The notes beneath the pieces were generated by a model that was given only the letters and a program-made list of their open reading frames with translations, was not told the DNA's origin and did not search any database. Positions 16,053 to 24,304 of a stretch of DNA of 34,017 bases are shown piece after piece. The DNA comes from Salinactinospora qingdaonensis (GTDB lineage: Bacteria; Actinomycetota; Actinomycetes; Streptosporangiales; Streptosporangiaceae), in NCBI RefSeq assembly GCF_039539445.1, contig NZ_BAABDD010000043.1, forward strand, positions 1 to 34,017, in the 5' to 3' direction. The first letter of the stretch is position 1. Each line of letters starts with the position of its first letter. The translations under genes and the position numbers were made by a program.

Positions 16053-16211
16053 GGCGATCGGCCTCACGTATGGCCCCGGAGTCCCACGCGGGTCCCGGGG
16101 CCGCCGTGTCGGTAACCCCGGTGGCCCGGCGGTTGGCCAAGGCCTGGGGGTGGAGGGGCGGCGAGAACGGGCGGTGGGCACACGTGGGGGAGCGCGTCCG
16201 CCGTCACCTTC

Positions 16212-16300
16212 GCAGGCCCGGAGAGATCGCGCAGCGATCGAGGCACGGGCCAACGGAGAACATCCCCACGGCCCCTACACCCCAGCCGTCCGAACACAAC
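16212..16300 (+). repeat. Dispersed palindromic repeat abutting a stop codon
   Basis: Contains GATCGC-GCA-GCGATC and GAGGCACGGGCCAACGGAGA, and continues through CCCCAGCCGTCCGAACACAA to the base before the TAG of the minus-strand gene at 16301. The same CCCCAGCCGTTCGAA end, again touching a TAG stop, is seen at 372-400. Confidence 0.8.
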
Positions 16301-16771
16301 CTAGTCGCGCCAGGCCGCGCAGTTGTCCACGTAGTCGGCGAGGTGACGGGCAGCGAACTGCTCGGCGCTCCAGTCCTCCGTGGCGACCGACTCGGGGTCG
16401 AGCCAGACGTAGACCCAACCGGGACGGCCATCGGCGAGCTCGATGCGGCGCGGCTCGTACTCCTCGCCCTCGAAAGCGTCGAGTACCCGCCACTCCTCGG
16501 GTTCCAAGCCCATGAGCAGCCGACCGGTGACCGCGCCATCGGCGGGCACCAGGCCGGGGTAGGGGCGGCCGTACAGCACGGCGGCGCGCCAGCCGGGCGC
16601 GCTGGCCATGACGCTCTCGGGCTTGCGGCCGATCAGGGCGTGCAGCACCTCAGGAAACAGCAGGGTCCCGTAGACGAAGAGGGCGTTGGGTTCCGGTGTG
16701 GCTTCTCCCCGTGGGGGCGAGGGGTGCGGGTGCGGCCCCGCCTGCGGAAGCTGAGGGCGAACGTCGGACAT
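16301..16771 (-). CDS. Gamma-glutamylcyclotransferase-like (AIG2 family) protein
   Basis: A 156-aa protein of the GGCT/AIG2 fold. It has the nucleotide-like loop NALFVYGTLLFPEVL (about residues 29-43), the P-G region GRPYPGLVPADG, and VLDAFEGEEYEPRRI, which contains the usual Glu and the Y-R pair. The first 28 residues are a Pro-rich extension. The ATG at 16771 follows GGGAGGAG. The family includes gamma-glutamylamine and gamma-glutamyl cyclotransferases acting on glutathione-like peptides in the cytoplasm. The substrate cannot be told here. It is 174 bp from the next minus-strand gene, so probably a separate unit. Confidence 0.85.
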   Translation of the reverse strand: MSDVRPQLPQAGPHPHPSPPRGEATPEPNALFVYGTLLFPEVLHALIGRKPESVMASAPGWRAAVLYGRPYPGLVPADGAVTGRLLMGLEPEEWRVLDAFEGEEYEPRRIELADGRPGWVYVWLDPESVATEDWSAEQFAARHLADYVDNCAAWRD

Positions 16772-16945
16772 GTGGCTCCTCCCAGGTCACGTTCACCGCG
16801 GCTGTCGAACGGCGCGGTGCCGCCAGCCGCCGCGCGTCGCCGGACGGGGGAACCGCAGCCCGTCCCGGCCTGCGACTGCCACTGTATGCGCCCCACCGCC
16901 CCGAACGGGAGAGGCGATGGTCCCCGGCGCGGCAGGGGAGATTGC

Positions 16946-18967
16946 TCACACATGGTCGCGCGGCATGGAGACGTTCCAGTTGCGGGAGAAGACCCGGCGC
17001 TCCCCCTCGTAGGCGTCGAGTTGGGCGTGGATACGAAACTCCACCGGGGTGGAGCGCAGCACCGTGCGCGTGGTGGTTGTCACCCGCCAATTGTCTCTGG
17101 CAAAACCCATCTGCCACGTGACCTCGCCGTAAACCGACATGAAGTCGTTGCCGTTCCAGCCGTAGCTCTCATCGGCGCGCCGTGTCACCTCCAGGTCGAT
17201 ATCGTCGAGGCGCACGACCCCGAGGTCTTTGACCACATCCAGTGTGGAGGCGTAGTCGACCAGGTCCCGCGAGACCCTCCAGCGGTGCTCGCCCGGACGC
17301 AGTTGGGTCGTGGAGATGGCGGGGCTGCCCTCTGGCGGACCGAACTCGCTGACGTGGGGACGGTCGTCGTCGAAGGGGCGCACCGGCATGGTGATGCTGC
17401 TAGAGCCGGCGAAGATCGTGAGGCGGGCCGACCGCGGCGGGGGCCAGGCCAGCGGCCAATAGGACGTTGAGATGGCGAGCCGGAGGCGGTGGCCGGGCGG
17501 GAATGCCTGCGCCATGGCGTTGAGCTGGACCGCCACCCGGTAGCGCTGGCCCGGAACCAGCGGCTCGGGCGTGTGGTGGCTGTTGCGGTGGGCCAGGTTC
17601 AGCAGGCCGTAGCTGACGCGGGTGGCACGGCCGTCGGGGGCGACGTCGGAGAGCCGAACGGCGACCATGGCGACCGGCTGGTTCGAGGTCAGTTCCAGCT
17701 CGACCACGGGCTCGCCCATGATCTCGTAGCGCTCGGTGAGGACGTCACTGTCGAAGACCAGCGACCCGCCGTCCTCTTCGCGCTGGTCGTAGGGCAGATC
17801 CGGGGGCGCGTTGTAGGAACACCACTTTCCGGCGAACTGCCCGACCGACAGGGGCGACTCGATGGTCAACTCCTCGGGCTCGGCGATCTCGCCGGGCAGG
17901 CCGATACGCCCACGCCCCAGCGGGAGGGTGTAGGACGTGATCCGCGGGGAGGGCCAGCTCCACTCGCCCACCCAGCGGCCGGGGCGGCGCGTGTAGCTCG
18001 TGGAGGGCGGCACGCTCTCCTGCATCCAGATCCGCAACATCGGCTCAGACATGACGTCGTTGTCCACGCCTTTGAGCCAGTGGTCCCACCAGCGCACCAG
18101 CTCTTGGAGGAAGCCAATGGCCGGGCCGGGACGGCCGAGGTGGGGGTACTTGTGCGACCACGGCCCGATCAGGCCCTGGCGGGGCACGTCGAGGTTGGCC
18201 AGCAGCCGGAACACGGCGTTGGTGTAGCCGTCGGCCCAGCCGCTGACGGCCAGCACCGGGCACTGCACGGCGGTGTAGTCCTCCGAGATCGAGCCATGGC
18301 GCCAGTAGTCGTCGCGGCGCTGGTGACGCAGCCACTCCTCCAGCCATAACCCGCTGTTGCGCAGCCGCTCGTGCCACATCTCCCGCCACTGCTGGCCCAC
18401 CAACTGCGGGTCGGGCGGGCAGGAGGTGTAGGCGAACATGGTCGACGCCCACGAGAGGTTGTCGCTGAGCAGGCACCCTCCCATGTAGTGGACGTCGTCG
18501 GAGTAACGGTCGTCGCTGGCGGAGACCGCGGCGATGGCTTTGAGGCTGGGCGGGCGGCGCGCGGCCACCTGGAGGGCGTTGAACCCGCCCCAGGAGATCC
18601 CCATCATGCCCGCGTTGCCGTTCGACCACGGCTGCTGGGCGATCCAGGCGAGGATCTCCTCGGCGTCGGCCAGTTCCTGCTCCAGGTACTCGTCGCGCAG
18701 GACCCCCTCGGAGTCTCCGCTGCCGCGCAGGTCCACGCGCACGCACGCATAGCCGTGCCCGGCCATGTAGGGGTGGTGGATCGAGTCGCGTTGGGCGGTG
18801 AGGTCGCGTTTGCGGTAGGGGATGAACTCCAAGACCGCGGGGACGGGCGCGTCGTCGGAGGCGACCGGCCGCCAGATCCGCGCGGCCAGCCGGGGCCCAT
18901 CCGACATCGGTATCCACACGTGCTCGTCCTCCCGGATCACGTGCGGCAGCGATGCCACCGTTCGCAT
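16946..18967 (-). CDS. CocE/NonD family serine hydrolase (peptidase S15-like)
   Basis: A 673-aa alpha/beta hydrolase of the X-Pro dipeptidyl-peptidase/CocE family. The catalytic triad is readable: Ser125 in GISWGGF, Asp246 in SGWADGYTN, and His272 in IGPWSHKYPHLG. The second half is the jelly-roll C-terminal domain. There is no signal peptide, so it is cytoplasmic. The ATG at 18967 is preceded by GGAGGAG; the longer open frame extends back into the upstream gene region. It lies 47 bp downstream of the ATP-grasp gene on the same strand, so an operon is likely. The enzyme could hydrolyse an amide or ester made by that ligase; this is inference. Confidence 0.92.
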   Translation of the reverse strand: MRTVASLPHVIREDEHVWIPMSDGPRLAARIWRPVASDDAPVPAVLEFIPYRKRDLTAQRDSIHHPYMAGHGYACVRVDLRGSGDSEGVLRDEYLEQELADAEEILAWIAQQPWSNGNAGMMGISWGGFNALQVAARRPPSLKAIAAVSASDDRYSDDVHYMGGCLLSDNLSWASTMFAYTSCPPDPQLVGQQWREMWHERLRNSGLWLEEWLRHQRRDDYWRHGSISEDYTAVQCPVLAVSGWADGYTNAVFRLLANLDVPRQGLIGPWSHKYPHLGRPGPAIGFLQELVRWWDHWLKGVDNDVMSEPMLRIWMQESVPPSTSYTRRPGRWVGEWSWPSPRITSYTLPLGRGRIGLPGEIAEPEELTIESPLSVGQFAGKWCSYNAPPDLPYDQREEDGGSLVFDSDVLTERYEIMGEPVVELELTSNQPVAMVAVRLSDVAPDGRATRVSYGLLNLAHRNSHHTPEPLVPGQRYRVAVQLNAMAQAFPPGHRLRLAISTSYWPLAWPPPRSARLTIFAGSSSITMPVRPFDDDRPHVSEFGPPEGSPAISTTQLRPGEHRWRVSRDLVDYASTLDVVKDLGVVRLDDIDLEVTRRADESYGWNGNDFMSVYGEVTWQMGFARDNWRVTTTTRTVLRSTPVEFRIHAQLDAYEGERRVFSRNWNVSMPRDHV

Positions 18968-19014
18968 CCTTGGTGTCTCCTCCCGTCGGGGTCGGGGTGG
19001 GGCCGCCGTGCGGC

Positions 19015-20295
19015 TCAGGGTTGCTTGTCGTCGACGGTGAACGGCAGCCGCGCCACGCACTGTTCGTATTTCGCGCGCAGTTCGTTCTCGTCGTGGGCGG
19101 CCACGAAGACGCGGGCGAGTTCAAAGCTGTAGCTGTCCTGGGAGGGCAGCTCTGAGAGCCACTGGTCTTCTCGGGCGACGACGTCGACGATGGTTCCGGG
19201 CAGTTCGCGCTGCACGCGGGCCACCTCGTCGCGCGAGGGGACGCTGCGCACGAAACCGTCGGTGAATCGACGCAGGAAGTACTTGGCCGCGACGGCGTAG
19301 CGCCCTTGCCGGTGCGGAAAGTCGGGCGGATGCCCTAACGCCAGGGAGACCATGCACTCGTGGTTGGGGATGCCGTCGACGAACGCGAACAGCGGGGCGT
19401 GGGACTGGGAGTGGCGCGGGTTGATCTCCAGGAGCTTTATGGTGTCGCGCTCGGCGTCCCAGAAGAACTCGACGTTGAACGTGGTGCCGGACAGACCCAC
19501 TTGGCGCACCACGCGGGCGGTGATGTCGGTCATGCGCCCGATGACCGGCTCCGGCAGCGACGACGGGTACTGGTAGCGCAGGAAGCTGTTGGAGTAGGGG
19601 TATTTGAACGAGTCCACCACGCCGTAGGTACGGACCTCGCCGTCGAAGCTGTACCCCTCGAGGGTGACCTGCCTACCGGTGACCGACTCCTCGGCCAGAC
19701 AGGTCATGCCGCCGGCGGCTGCGATCTCGGGCGGCAGCTCGACTTGGGAGAGCACGAACTCGAAGGGCTTGCCGATGCGGCCGATTTTGGGGCGGATCGC
19801 GCCGACCGCCTTAGCGAAATCCTCCGGCCCCGACAGCAGGAATGCCAGCATCGATGACATCGACTTCACCGGCTTGAGCCACATCGGGTAGCGCACCCCT
19901 GGGGGTGGGGACGCGGTGTCGCTGAGCCGGACCAGGCCGAACCGGGGGATCTCGCTGATGACCTTGCGCTGTTCGAGCCGGCTCCAGTACTTGTGCTCGC
20001 ATTTGAGTACCGACTCCAGGCTCGCGCCGGGCAGGCCGTAGCGGGCTCGCAGCAGCGGGAGCATCAGGGTGACCGGGAAGTCCCAGTAGCCGATGATGGC
20101 GTCCACGTGGCCGTCGAAGGAGTCCAACTGGCTGCGCGCCTTCTCGAGCAGCCCGGGCAGGTCGACCTCGCCGCCGTGGCGCAGCTCCGGCTGGCTCATG
20201 ATGCCGTGGAAGCGGTACTGGGAGGCGTGCGGCGACTCGCGCAGTATTCGCAGGTTCAGCTCATCGAGCCCTAGCACGAAGATGTTCTTGCGCAT
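19015..20295 (-). CDS. ATP-grasp ligase family protein
   Basis: A 426-aa ATP-grasp protein. The N-terminal 100 residues are a Rossmann-like pre-ATP-grasp domain (MRKNIFVLGLDELNLRIL, AIIGYWDFP). The ATP-grasp core shows the nucleotide-binding lysine in MWLKPVKS (Lys141), the second-strand Glu in TTFNVEFFWD (Glu276), and the metal ligands in LLEINPRHSQSHA (Glu290, Asn292). Such enzymes join a carboxylate to an amine through an acyl phosphate. The substrate is not readable. The ATG at 20295 follows a G-rich Shine-Dalgarno. A 6-bp perfect inverted repeat CCGATT-GCG-AATCGG (20343-20357) lies 48 bp upstream of the start. It leads an apparent operon with the CocE-type hydrolase. Confidence 0.88.
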   Translation of the reverse strand: MRKNIFVLGLDELNLRILRESPHASQYRFHGIMSQPELRHGGEVDLPGLLEKARSQLDSFDGHVDAIIGYWDFPVTLMLPLLRARYGLPGASLESVLKCEHKYWSRLEQRKVISEIPRFGLVRLSDTASPPPGVRYPMWLKPVKSMSSMLAFLLSGPEDFAKAVGAIRPKIGRIGKPFEFVLSQVELPPEIAAAGGMTCLAEESVTGRQVTLEGYSFDGEVRTYGVVDSFKYPYSNSFLRYQYPSSLPEPVIGRMTDITARVVRQVGLSGTTFNVEFFWDAERDTIKLLEINPRHSQSHAPLFAFVDGIPNHECMVSLALGHPPDFPHRQGRYAVAAKYFLRRFTDGFVRSVPSRDEVARVQRELPGTIVDVVAREDQWLSELPSQDSYSFELARVFVAAHDENELRAKYEQCVARLPFTVDDKQP

Positions 20296-20503
20296 AACGC
20301 CACCCCCCGATGTCCCCCCGGCGTTTTGCCGTCCCTACTGTCCCGATTGCGAATCGGTTAAACCCGGACCTTTTCCACGACAGATCAGCGTTTTCGCAGC
20401 TCACAGCGGAAATGACACAGTGTGACCGCAGAGGACACCCCCAGATCAGGGGACCGAAATCGGGGCGGCCGGGAGCGACGGGACGGGGGATGGCCTCGGC
20501 CCG

Positions 20504-21184
20504 TCACGGGGCGGGGCGCGCGCCGCTGAGCGCCGCGTACACCACGGTGTTGCTCTCGTATGTCTGGGTCGCCTCGTCGAAGCCGCCGCCGCAGGTGATC
20601 AGCCGCAGCTCAGGGCGTCCCCCCGTCGAGCCGTACACCTGACCGGTGGCGAAGTCCTCCTTGCGGTAGCGCTGCACCGCGTAGACCGTGAACACCGGCG
20701 CTTCGCCCTCGGCGCGTTCCACCGTGATCGTGTCGCCGGGGCGTAGCTCCCCCAGTCGGTAGAAGACCGCCGGCCCGGTGTCGGAGTCGACGTGGGCGCC
20801 CATGACCGCCGGCCCCGGCTGGCCCGGCCACGGCCCGCCGCGGTACCAGCCCACCGCGTCGTAGTCGCGAGGCACCTCAAGTTCGCCGTCTTCGCGCACC
20901 CCCAGCGGCACCAGACGGCTCGTGGCCACCTCGATCGCCGGAATCCGCAGCCGCACCGGCTCGACGCGCCCCGGCTCCGCCAGCGCGGCTGTGGCAGCCG
21001 TATCCGGCGGTGCGGACTGCGGGGAAGACGCGTGGGACGCTTCGTCCGCCGGTGGCGGCTGCGGCGCGCCGGAGAGGCCTGGCCACAGCCCCGCGGCGAG
21101 CAGCACGACGCCGAGTGTGCCCAGCGACGCGGTGGCCACCGCCCGGATTCGGCGGTGGCCACCCGGTGTCCGCACGGGGATCAC
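20504..21184 (-). CDS. Class F sortase
   Basis: A 226-aa sortase. One N-terminal membrane helix (about residues 15-38) is followed by a Pro/Ala-rich linker and the sortase barrel. Catalytic His131 lies in VMGAHVDS and Cys198 in LRLITCGGGFD; the TCGG motif and small size mark class F. It lies outside the membrane and transpeptidates surface proteins onto the cell wall. It is 36 bp downstream of the CHRD-domain protein gene on the same strand, so that protein is the probable client. No LPXTG motif is present in that partner. Confidence 0.93.
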   Translation of the reverse strand: MIPVRTPGGHRRIRAVATASLGTLGVVLLAAGLWPGLSGAPQPPPADEASHASSPQSAPPDTAATAALAEPGRVEPVRLRIPAIEVATSRLVPLGVREDGELEVPRDYDAVGWYRGGPWPGQPGPAVMGAHVDSDTGPAVFYRLGELRPGDTITVERAEGEAPVFTVYAVQRYRKEDFATGQVYGSTGGRPELRLITCGGGFDEATQTYESNTVVYAALSGARPAP

Positions 21185-21220
21185 CGTCGTTCTCCTTGAC
21201 GCCCTATCGGCGCGGCAGGG

Positions 21221-21976
21221 CTACCGGTTGGCATGGGCACGCCGACCGAGGAACAGGACCGTGCCGGCCGCGGCGACGAGGAACGCGCCAAAGCCCGCCA
21301 GGGCCGTGTTGGCGCCGTTGTCCATGGCGCCGCCACCTCCGGCGGCCACGCCGCCGTCGGGAGCCGACGTGAGCCGGCCACAGGTCGCGGGGTGGGTGGC
21401 TTCGGCCGGAAGGGCGGGGTCGAGCTCACTCTGGCCCGCCTCGGTGTCGTACTCGCCGTTGCCGTTGACGTCGATGCCGTGTTGCACGATCACGGCGTCG
21501 CCGTCGCGCAGCGAGTCGGCGACATCTTGAGGAACCTCGAAGCTGCGGCTGTAGTCGACGTTGCCGCCGCTGTCGGCGGTGGGCATCCGGTCGACCGCCA
21601 GCCCGCTGTCGGGGCTGGTGTCGCCCTCGGTGGTCAGCGAGGTCTGGATGTCGCCGTAGAAGGGCTGGCCCTCAGGCGTGCTGATCAGCCCGTTGTCGTT
21701 GGTGTCGGCCTCGTCGGTGGGGCAGGTGTTCTGCCCGCCGATATGGAAGTGCTGGGCGTGTGGAGCGTCGGCCACCAGCCCGTTGGAGTTGATGTCGACC
21801 GTGACGTGAGTGCCCTCCACAGTCACGTTGGCCGTGCCACTGGCTCCGGACTCGTTGAGCGGCTGCAAGTTAGCGTGCAACGTCTCGGTGTGCTGCTCGG
21901 CCATGGCAGGTGCGGCGGCGGTCACCACGCACACCGGCACCGTCAGTGCGACTGCGGCTAGCTTTCTCGTGGCCAC
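21221..21976 (-). CDS. CHRD-domain surface protein with C-terminal membrane anchor
   Basis: A 251-aa exported protein. The GTG at 21976, with AGAGGGGG upstream, gives a signal peptide (VATRKLAAVALTVPV to APAMA). The body matches the CHRD domain: HTETLHANLQPLNESG, GTANVTVEGTHV, APHAQHFHIGGQNTCP, FYGDIQTSL, VIVQHGIDVNGNGEYD. Asp/Asn-rich loops (ADTNDNGLIS, VNGNGEYDTE) could bind calcium. The tail is a Gly-rich spacer, a hydrophobic helix (NTALAGFGAFLVAAAGTVLFL) and GRRAHANR, which is the layout of a sorting signal but without LPXTG. It is followed by a class F sortase gene. CHRD proteins are of uncertain function. Confidence 0.88.
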   Translation of the reverse strand: MATRKLAAVALTVPVCVVTAAAPAMAEQHTETLHANLQPLNESGASGTANVTVEGTHVTVDINSNGLVADAPHAQHFHIGGQNTCPTDEADTNDNGLISTPEGQPFYGDIQTSLTTEGDTSPDSGLAVDRMPTADSGGNVDYSRSFEVPQDVADSLRDGDAVIVQHGIDVNGNGEYDTEAGQSELDPALPAEATHPATCGRLTSAPDGGVAAGGGGAMDNGANTALAGFGAFLVAAAGTVLFLGRRAHANR

Positions 21977-21997
21977 AAATTCCCCCTCTTTGATCAG

Positions 21998-22025
21998 GTC
22001 TCCGGGCCGTATGCGGCCCGGAGAC
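21998..22025 (-). promoter_or_regulatory. Perfect hairpin in the 5' leader of the CHRD gene
   Basis: Twelve-bp arms GTCTCCGGGCCG (21998-22009) and CGGCCCGGAGAC (22014-22025) flank a four-base loop, directly upstream of the Shine-Dalgarno on the minus strand. It could attenuate or stabilise the transcript. Known terminators look the same; a role is inferred. Confidence 0.55.
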
Positions 22026-22146
22026 GGGTGATTGGTGGGTCGCGCCGCCACTACCCGTGTCCCGGTGGGCAGCATTCTTCGTGACACGCTTTATGAGGAA
22101 TTCTTTACTAGAGAAATCCGCGAAAAAGGACAAAGCAGCTCAAGGA

Positions 22147-22176
22147 TCGACAGGGCATTTTTGTAACTTTTATACT
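22147..22176 (+). promoter_or_regulatory. Candidate sigma-70-type promoter
   Basis: TCGACA (22147-22152), an 18-base spacer, then TATACT (22171-22176), with five of six consensus matches in each box. It points toward the small ORF at 22207. There is no direct evidence of activity. Confidence 0.5.
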
Positions 22177-22206
22177 TTGCAATGGATTCTTGGTGAGGGA
22201 GTTGCC

Positions 22207-22440
22207 ATGACCTGCCTGGCCGGCCACACATTCGCCACACCGGCTTCCACCCCCGCTCATGGCCAGCCGCCGCGCTGTTCACCGGGGTGCGGGCGAGGCG
22301 CGGTGGCCTGGCGACACCACCGGGCAACGCGGAGCGCGACGTTGGGCGTGAGGCCGTACGCGCATACCGGGAGTGTTTCCCCCTTCGGGAAAACAGGACG
22401 GACGAGAAAAGCGAACAGGCGGTTGTCATGCGGCAGGTAA
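22207..22440 (+). CDS. Possible small protein (77 aa), tentative
   Basis: ATG at 22207 follows GAGGGAG with five-base spacing and lies about 25 bp after a likely transcription start. The product begins MTCLAGHTFATPASTPAHG and is Cys/Arg-rich with no recognised domain. An overlapping frame (22287-22517) is equally open and looks at least as protein-like, so a frameshift or a non-coding transcript is also possible. It is kept only because of the promoter and Shine-Dalgarno. Confidence 0.25.
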   Translation: MTCLAGHTFATPASTPAHGQPPRCSPGCGRGAVAWRHHRATRSATLGVRPYAHTGSVSPFGKTGRTRKANRRLSCGR

Positions 22441-22848
22441 AACCGAGTGACCGACATCGGACATGTGAAATAACAGCCGTTGGCCATAAGATTTCCCGAT
22501 TGCGGGAATTGCGATGAAAAAGGCGGGACAGAGCAGGCGACAGCGGGCCCCACTGGACACGGCATACCGCCCAGTCCCGAGGGAGCACGGTGGCCACAAC
22601 CGGCCCGCCGAAGAGCACGCTGTGACATCTTGGCCGACCCGTGGTCGTTGACTTGCCCTGTTATGGCCCGGCTTGCCCCACTATGGAAAGTGGCGTCACC
22701 GATATGGCCATACGCACCGGCGCACTGCCCCACCAGGCGAGCTCCGCGCCGTGCTCCCCCACGCGGCGGCAGGACCAACGACCGTGCGGCCGGTGCGGCA
22801 CGACAGACAACACGCGCGGTAAGGAAACGACGACGGGGGGAAGCGGCT

Positions 22849-24039
22849 ATGCCGAGCAGCGACATCTGCCGGGTCTGCGTCCACCCGGCGTGCCGGACCG
22901 CGCGCGCGGCTCGGCTGCCGCGCCGGTGGGGCCGCTCGATCGAGTACGCCAGCGAGCACGCCCGCGCTGCCGACCTGCAACAGCAGTTCCCCGGGACCAC
23001 GGTGTGGTGGGGCGAGAGAAGCCAGACCTACCGGGCGGTGGTGCCCGGAGGCAAAGGTGTGCTCGAATCGAGCGACCCCACGAACATGACTACGCTGCTG
23101 CGCGTACGCACCCGCCGCCCGTCGATACCGTCCCAAGCTGCCGCCCCACGTCCGGAGTCGTGGTCGACTTCCCGGCAACAATCGGTGCCAGGAGCGCAGC
23201 AGACGCCTCCCCAGCCCCGGCCGGCGCCGACAGAGTCGGGGCCGCAACCACAGGCGGCAGCCCAGTCATGGTCGCCGCCATCGGTGCCAGGAGCGCAGCA
23301 GGCGCCTCCTCCACCGCGGCAGGAGCCGGAACCGCAACTGTGGCAGGAGACTAAAGCACAACTACAACGGCAGCCAGAGCCACACCCCTGGCAGCAGGCA
23401 GAGGCACGCTCCTGGCAGTACTCGGACCCTCATGCCTGGCCGCGGCCGGAGGCACGCCCCCAGGCAGCAGCACCGTCGTGGCAGCAATGCCAGCAGGGAG
23501 CGCAGGGGGTGCAGTCGTCGTCTCCCCTATGGGGGCAGCAGCCGGAAACGCCGCTGTGGACGCACCCGAGGGGGCAACCGGACACACCGCCGTGGACGCC
23601 ACCGAGAGGACAGCCGGAATCGGCGCCGTGGAACCAGCCAGCGCCCCAACCGCAGTCAGCCCCGCCGCCCCGGCAGCAGCCGGAACCGCGGTGGGAACCG
23701 CAGTCATGGCAGCAGTCGGGCCAACAGCCGCAGTGGGAGGCCGGGCAGTGGTCGCAGTGGAAGCCGGAGCAGCCCCGGTCGGCGCCGCAGCCACAGCAGC
23801 AGTGGGGAGCGCAGGCAACGCCGCAGCCGAACGGGCAGCCCCAGGCGGCCCCTTCGTCATGGCCGCAGACGGGAGCGGAGCCTCACGCGGCCCCGCACTC
23901 GCGGCGCCGCGAACCCACGGCCGCCGACCAGGTCATCCACCGCATCCCGCCGGTGGTGCCGCCGGCCATCGGCCGGCACGCCCAGCGCCCCAACGAAAAC
24001 TACGAAAGCGCCGGCGGCCCCTGGCGCCCCACCTACTAA
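22849..24039 (+). CDS. Pro/Gln/Trp-rich protein with small N-terminal domain
   Basis: A 396-aa protein with two parts. Residues 1-80 form a small ordered domain with MPSSDICRVCVHPACR, LQQQFPGTTVWWGER and a closing LESSDPTNMTTLLR. Residues 85-380 are low complexity with repeated PxxW(Q)Q and GAQQxPPxPR units, very rich in Pro, Gln and Trp. The tail is RPNENYESAGGPWRPTY. The ATG at 22849 follows GGGGGGAA. Alternative frames over the repeats are open only because of composition. The N-terminal domain resembles the 92-aa protein at 26284 (LRTEFPDYWIYRTG). No signal peptide or membrane segment. Function is unknown; a scaffold or disordered adaptor is a guess. Confidence 0.65.
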   Translation: MPSSDICRVCVHPACRTARAARLPRRWGRSIEYASEHARAADLQQQFPGTTVWWGERSQTYRAVVPGGKGVLESSDPTNMTTLLRVRTRRPSIPSQAAAPRPESWSTSRQQSVPGAQQTPPQPRPAPTESGPQPQAAAQSWSPPSVPGAQQAPPPPRQEPEPQLWQETKAQLQRQPEPHPWQQAEARSWQYSDPHAWPRPEARPQAAAPSWQQCQQGAQGVQSSSPLWGQQPETPLWTHPRGQPDTPPWTPPRGQPESAPWNQPAPQPQSAPPPRQQPEPRWEPQSWQQSGQQPQWEAGQWSQWKPEQPRSAPQPQQQWGAQATPQPNGQPQAAPSSWPQTGAEPHAAPHSRRREPTAADQVIHRIPPVVPPAIGRHAQRPNENYESAGGPWRPTY

Positions 24040-24072
24040 AAAGGGCTCGCTCCAACAGCCTCGAACAGCAAA

Positions 24073-24099
24073 GCCCCCAGGCAACACATACCCAGGGGC
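24073..24099 (-). terminator. Hairpin after DUF397 copy A
   Basis: On the minus strand GCCCC pairs with GGGGC, with a 2x2 internal mismatch and two further pairs, followed by a short TTT. It lies 23 bp past the stop. The same structure follows copy B at 24407-24433. Confidence 0.5.
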
Positions 24100-24121
24100 C
24101 AGCAAGAACCCACACCACTCA

Positions 24122-24304
24122 CTACAGCCGGTCGTGCTTCACCTCGGACAACAACGCCGCCCACTCCGCAGCAGAAAACGCGAGGTGCCCACGCGCGCGG
24201 TTTTGGGTGTCCCTGACCAACACCGCTTGAGGGGCTTCCGCAACCTCTACGCATGCTCCGCCCTGCTGGCTGCTGTAGCTGGCTTTGCGCCACATCTCAT
24301 CCAT
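24122..24304 (-). CDS. DUF397 family protein, copy A
   Basis: 60 aa. It has the DUF397 pattern MDEMWRKASYSSQQGGACVE, then VAEAPQAVLVRDTQNR and the C-terminal FSAAEWAALLSEVK. The last 40 or so residues are identical to copy B; the first 20 differ. DUF397 proteins nearly always follow an XRE/DUF5753 regulator and behave as partner or toxin-like effectors of Scr1-type regulators in Streptomyces. Here the cognate regulator is reduced to a C-terminal remnant overlapping the start codon. It may still be expressed from the XRE operon or be silent. Confidence 0.85.
   Translation of the reverse strand: MDEMWRKASYSSQQGGACVEVAEAPQAVLVRDTQNRARGHLAFSAAEWAALLSEVKHDRL

Larger units (their letters stand above)
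22026..22848. other. Intergenic region with an AT-rich promoter zone
   Basis: About 820 bp between the CHRD gene (minus) and the Pro/Gln/Trp-rich protein gene (plus). 22080-22200 is AT-rich and carries a good plus-strand promoter (next entry). A short inverted repeat, GTTTCCC-CCTTC-GGGAAAAC, lies near 22376. Apart from the tentative small ORF at 22207, nothing else is supported. Confidence 0.5.

Noticed and set aside
16025..17470. 481-codon plus-strand frame
   Set aside because: Spans the end of the betaine gene, the repeat and the antisense of two genes; no ribosome-binding site or domain.
23351..24230. Ala/Val/Thr-rich frames on both strands over the low-complexity gene
   Set aside because: They are frame shadows of CAG/CCG-rich repeats; only the frame from 22849 has a start signal and an ordered N-terminal domain.
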